In this document: positions 61,742 through 64,000 of the stretch, piece after piece
How positions within the stretch are numbered: position 1 is the first letter of the stretch
Layout: every line of letters begins with the position of its first letter
Origin: Rhodocyclaceae bacterium
GTDB taxonomy: Bacteria; Pseudomonadota; Gammaproteobacteria; Burkholderiales; Rhodocyclaceae
Length of the DNA stretch: 64,000 nucleotides
NCBI GenBank assembly: GCA_016721505.1
Contig: JADKHX010000003.1
Span: forward strand, 496,001 to 560,000
Direction: 5' to 3'
Program-made: the position numbers and the translations under genes
The notes under the pieces: generated by a model
The model's input: the letters and a program-made list of their open reading frames with translations, nothing else
What the model was told of the DNA's origin: nothing
The model's database searches: none

Positions 61742-61784
61742 GGCTTAGAATGTTTGAATTGTGCATTTTCAGGATTCTAAAGCC

Positions 61785-62990
61785 ATGAGCGAACTGCATG
61801 GAAAGCGCGTGGTACTTGGCGTGACGGGCGGTGTGGCGGCGTATAAGGCTGCTGAATTGGCGCGTTTGCTCGTCAAAGCAGGCGCTGAAATAGATGTAGT
61901 GCTTACCGATGCCGGTGCGCATTTCGTTGGTGCTCCGACATTTCAAGCGATAACTGGTCGTCCGGTGTGGCATAACCTATGGGATTCGCGGATGGATAAC
62001 GCGATGGCGCACATTGATTTAAGTCGCGGCGCAGATGTCATTTTGATCGCACCTGCAACGGCTGATTTTCTAGCCAAGCTGACACATGGCATGGCCGATG
62101 ATTTGCTCTCAACACTTTGCCTGGCGCGAGATTGTCCGCTCTTGGTAGCGCCTGCGATGAATCGACAAATGTGGCAGAGCCCGGCCACGCAGCGCAATGT
62201 GGCGCAGCTTGGCATTGATGGTGTGAGCGTCTTTGGCCCGGCAAGTGGCGAGCAAGCTTGCGGCGAAACCGGCGCGGGGCGAATGCTGGAAGCGAGCGAA
62301 ATTCTCGATGAATTGATCGCGTTTTTTCAACCAAAATTGTTGAACAATCAACGTGTATTGATTACTGCCGGACCAACTTTTGAAGCGATTGATCCGGTGC
62401 GCGGATTAACCAACGCTAGCTCGGGGAAAATGGGTTTTGCACTCGCCCGTGCTTGCGTCGAAGCAGGCGCGCAAGTGAGGTTGGTGGCAGGTCCAGTGGT
62501 GTTAGATACGCCACGCGGCGCGATGCGTATTGACGTGACCAGCGCTGCGCAAATGCGCGATGCGGTGATGCAGGCGGTTGATGATGCTGATGTGTTTATC
62601 GGCGTCGCCGCGGTGGCCGACTATCGGCCAGTCGGAAACGCGGTGCACAAAATAAAAAAAACGGCTGCAATGAGCATTGATTTGGTTGCCAATCCCGATA
62701 TTTTGGCGGAGGTCGCCTCGCGTCCGAATGCACCATTTTGTGTGGGCTTTGCGGCGGAGAGTCAAAACTTGGCGAGTTATGCTGAAGGCAAGCGCGTCGC
62801 CAAAAAACTGCCGCTAGTGGTCGGCAATTTGGTGCAAGACGGTCTTGGCGGCGACCAAAATGCGGTGACGCTATTTGACGCAAACGGTGCGCATCCGCTG
62901 TCTCAGGGACACAAATTGGCAGTGGCGCGCGATATCGTCAAACATCTGGCGACATTGATCAGCAAAGGGAATAGCGATGCACAAAATTGA
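61785..62990 (+). CDS. coaBC: Bifunctional phosphopantothenoylcysteine decarboxylase / synthetase
   Basis: The predicted protein has 401 residues from ATG 61785. CoaC (flavin) half: LGVTGGVAAYKAAELARLL, AHIDLSRGADVILIAPATADFLAKLTHGMADDLLS, PAMNRQMWQSPATQRNV and ACGETGAGRMLEASEI (catalytic Cys). CoaB half: ITAGPTFEAIDPVRGLTNASSGKMGFALARA. It makes 4'-phosphopantetheine for coenzyme A. It overlaps dut by 14 bases. Confidence 0.97.
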   Translation: MSELHGKRVVLGVTGGVAAYKAAELARLLVKAGAEIDVVLTDAGAHFVGAPTFQAITGRPVWHNLWDSRMDNAMAHIDLSRGADVILIAPATADFLAKLTHGMADDLLSTLCLARDCPLLVAPAMNRQMWQSPATQRNVAQLGIDGVSVFGPASGEQACGETGAGRMLEASEILDELIAFFQPKLLNNQRVLITAGPTFEAIDPVRGLTNASSGKMGFALARACVEAGAQVRLVAGPVVLDTPRGAMRIDVTSAAQMRDAVMQAVDDADVFIGVAAVADYRPVGNAVHKIKKTAAMSIDLVANPDILAEVASRPNAPFCVGFAAESQNLASYAEGKRVAKKLPLVVGNLVQDGLGGDQNAVTLFDANGAHPLSQGHKLAVARDIVKHLATLISKGNSDAQN

Positions 62991-63438
62991 CATCAAGATC
63001 ATTGATGCACGACTGCGAGCTGTCGATGCAGCGCTGATGCCGCAATACGCCACAGCAGGTTCGGCTGGCTTAGATTTGCGCGCTTGTATTGACACACCGA
63101 TTCATTTGCAAGCGGGCGCAACGACGCTAATTCCGACTGGTATTGCGATTCATTTGGCCGATCCCAGCCTCGCCGCGATGATTCTGCCGCGCTCAGGTTT
63201 GGGTCACAAGCACGGTATAGTTTTGGGCAATCTCGTCGGTCTGATTGATTCGGATTATCAAGGGCAAATATTTGTGTCTACGTGGAATCGCGGCGCACAT
63301 GAATTTGTTATTAACCCGATGGAGCGTATTGCACAACTGGTGGTTGTTCCAGTTGTGCAGGTCGCATTCAATATTGTCGACGAATTCGACGAAAGCCAAC
63401 GCGGAGCGGGCGGATTTGGAAGCACGGGCAAGACCTAG
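62977..63438 (+). CDS. dut: dUTP diphosphatase
   Basis: The predicted protein has 153 residues with the five trimeric dUTPase motifs in order: AGSAGLDLRACID, PRSGLGHKHGIVLGNLVGLIDSDYQGQ, WNRG, NPMERIAQLVVVPV and the C-terminal RGAGGFGSTGKT. It removes dUTP and supplies dUMP. It is translated from within the coaBC end (14-base overlap). A repeat hairpin starts at its stop codon. Confidence 0.98.
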   Translation: MHKIDIKIIDARLRAVDAALMPQYATAGSAGLDLRACIDTPIHLQAGATTLIPTGIAIHLADPSLAAMILPRSGLGHKHGIVLGNLVGLIDSDYQGQIFVSTWNRGAHEFVINPMERIAQLVVVPVVQVAFNIVDEFDESQRGAGGFGSTGKT

Positions 63439-63473
63439 TTGGTGTTGACAGCGTGTCGTCAGCACCAACTGGC
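63437..63473. repeat. Dispersed repeat copy in a 13-bp hairpin after dut
   Basis: The repeat copy GCGTGTCGTC...CACCAACTGGC (63451-63473) is preceded by AGTTGGTGTTGAC. AGTTGGTGTTGAC and GTCAGCACCAACT then pair over 13 bp with one G-T mismatch. It lies between the convergent dut and malate synthase genes, starting inside the dut stop codon. Confidence 0.75.
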
Positions 63474-63486
63474 GAGTTAATTTTCC

Positions 63487-64000
63487 CTAGTCCATCGCCT
63501 CGTACAACGGCAACGTCAAGAACTCCGGATAGTTTTCTGAGAGTGACATTTCCTCAAATATGACTGCCGCTTGCTCGTAAGTTTTGACATCGTCGCCTGC
63601 CGCACTGACGGTCGCTTTTACTTTCGCGAGTTCTTCAGCAATTAGCCCGCGCACCATATCGGCAGTCACTTTGCGACCATCATCAAGCACGCCTTTGGGC
63701 GACACTACCCATTGCCAGATTTGCGAGCGCGAAATTTCTGCGGTCGCTGCATCTTCCATCAAATTGTGTATCGGTACGCAGCCGTTGCCGGCCAGCCACG
63801 AACCGAGGTAGTGCACGCCGACATTGATGTTGTTGCGCACGCCAGCTTCGGTGATGGGGGTTTCGGGTAAAAAATTGAGCCAATCCTTAGCGCCGAAATT
63901 TTCGTCGCGTTGCTTTTCCCATTGGTTGGGTTTTTCGCCCAGTACTTTTTGGAATTCTTCCGCAGCAATAGAAACAAGTCCAGGATGCGCGACCCAGCCA
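63487..64000 (-). CDS. aceB: Malate synthase A, C-terminal part (cut by window edge)
   Basis: The frame is open to the right edge; 170 codons are visible. WVAHPGLVSIAAEEFQKVLGEKPNQWEKQR, FLPETPITEAGVRNNINVGVHYLGSWLAGNGCVPIHNLMEDAATAEISRSQIWQWV match the C-terminal domain of malate synthase A, including the catalytic Asp in NLMEDAATAEISR. It condenses glyoxylate with acetyl-CoA in the glyoxylate shunt. The start and most of the barrel lie outside the window. Its stop converges with dut across a repeat hairpin. Confidence 0.96.
   Translation of the reverse strand, partial: GWVAHPGLVSIAAEEFQKVLGEKPNQWEKQRDENFGAKDWLNFLPETPITEAGVRNNINVGVHYLGSWLAGNGCVPIHNLMEDAATAEISRSQIWQWVVSPKGVLDDGRKVTADMVRGLIAEELAKVKATVSAAGDDVKTYEQAAVIFEEMSLSENYPEFLTLPLYEAMD

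Overview
The window is chromosomal core DNA from a betaproteobacterium, probably of the Burkholderiales or a neighbouring order. The evidence is gene order: leuC-(entericidin)-leuD-leuB-asd-fimV-(CbiQ-like)-truA-trpF-trpB-trpA-accD-folC-dedD-cvpA-purF-metZ, glnE beside yhdP-nit-tldD, trxA-rho, and coaBC-dut opposite radC-rpmB-rpmG. Base composition looks moderately GC-rich (estimated by eye, not computed). TTG and GTG starts are fairly common. I see no phage, plasmid, IS element, transposase or CRISPR array, and no gene-free stretch longer than 300 bases. The largest gaps (about 215-250 bases, before the hsp20, acuI-like, leuC and cysS genes and around tRNA-Leu) hold promoters, repeat copies or nothing I recognise.

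Layout. 1-5.1 kb: end of a BNR/sialidase-like gene, a secreted thioredoxin-like protein, a GST, a class-3 lipase, chromate transporter ChrA and a PA0069-type radical SAM protein. 5.2-12.3 kb (minus): IbpA-type Hsp20 with a heat-shock promoter and a candidate RNA thermometer, tldD, a nitrilase-family amidase and yhdP, which is split by a frameshift. 12.4-22.6 kb: glnE, argJ, an orphan iron-binding protein with a Fur-box-like site, an NlpC/P60 hydrolase, an acuI-like oxidoreductase, prpE and two poorly known genes. 22.6-32.7 kb: tRNA-Val, rho, trxA, fdxA, a CBS protein, aroC, an MFS permease, a SulP-STAS-cyclic-nucleotide fusion, ppk2 and a branched-chain aminotransferase. 32.9-50.8 kb (plus): leucine, aspartate-family, fimV, truA, tryptophan, accD, folC, dedD, cvpA, purF and metZ genes, tightly packed with several 4-base overlaps. 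50.8-55.0 kb (minus): lpxH, two cyclophilins, an L,D-transpeptidase and a TPR partner. 55.2-64 kb: cysS, tRNA-Leu, rnr, a fatty-acid desaturase, rpmG, rpmB, radC, coaBC, dut and the end of malate synthase.

How the genes work together. Leucine synthesis (leuCDB plus the aminotransferase), tryptophan synthesis (trpFBA, fed by aroC), methionine/threonine/lysine precursors (asd, metZ), arginine (argJ) and nitrogen control (glnE) make this a biosynthetic core region. Envelope genes (lpxH, yhdP, fimV, dedD, the L,D-transpeptidase pair, NlpC/P60) form a second theme.

The most unusual feature is a short dispersed repeat of about 24 bases. It starts GGCGTG, ends CACCAACTGGC and occurs about 16 times in both orientations. 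Copies lie between genes, at gene ends (a thioredoxin-like gene, truA, the start of folC) and apparently in frame inside genes (cysS, fimV, yhdP, perhaps lpxH), where they are translated as PAPT-rich or PVGAG-type peptides. Two copies show a longer modular form. No mobilising enzyme is visible here. I do not recognise this repeat as a named family. It is the best candidate for something undescribed. Two single-site frameshifts (yhdP, fimV) are the other anomaly; they may be assembly errors or real lesions.
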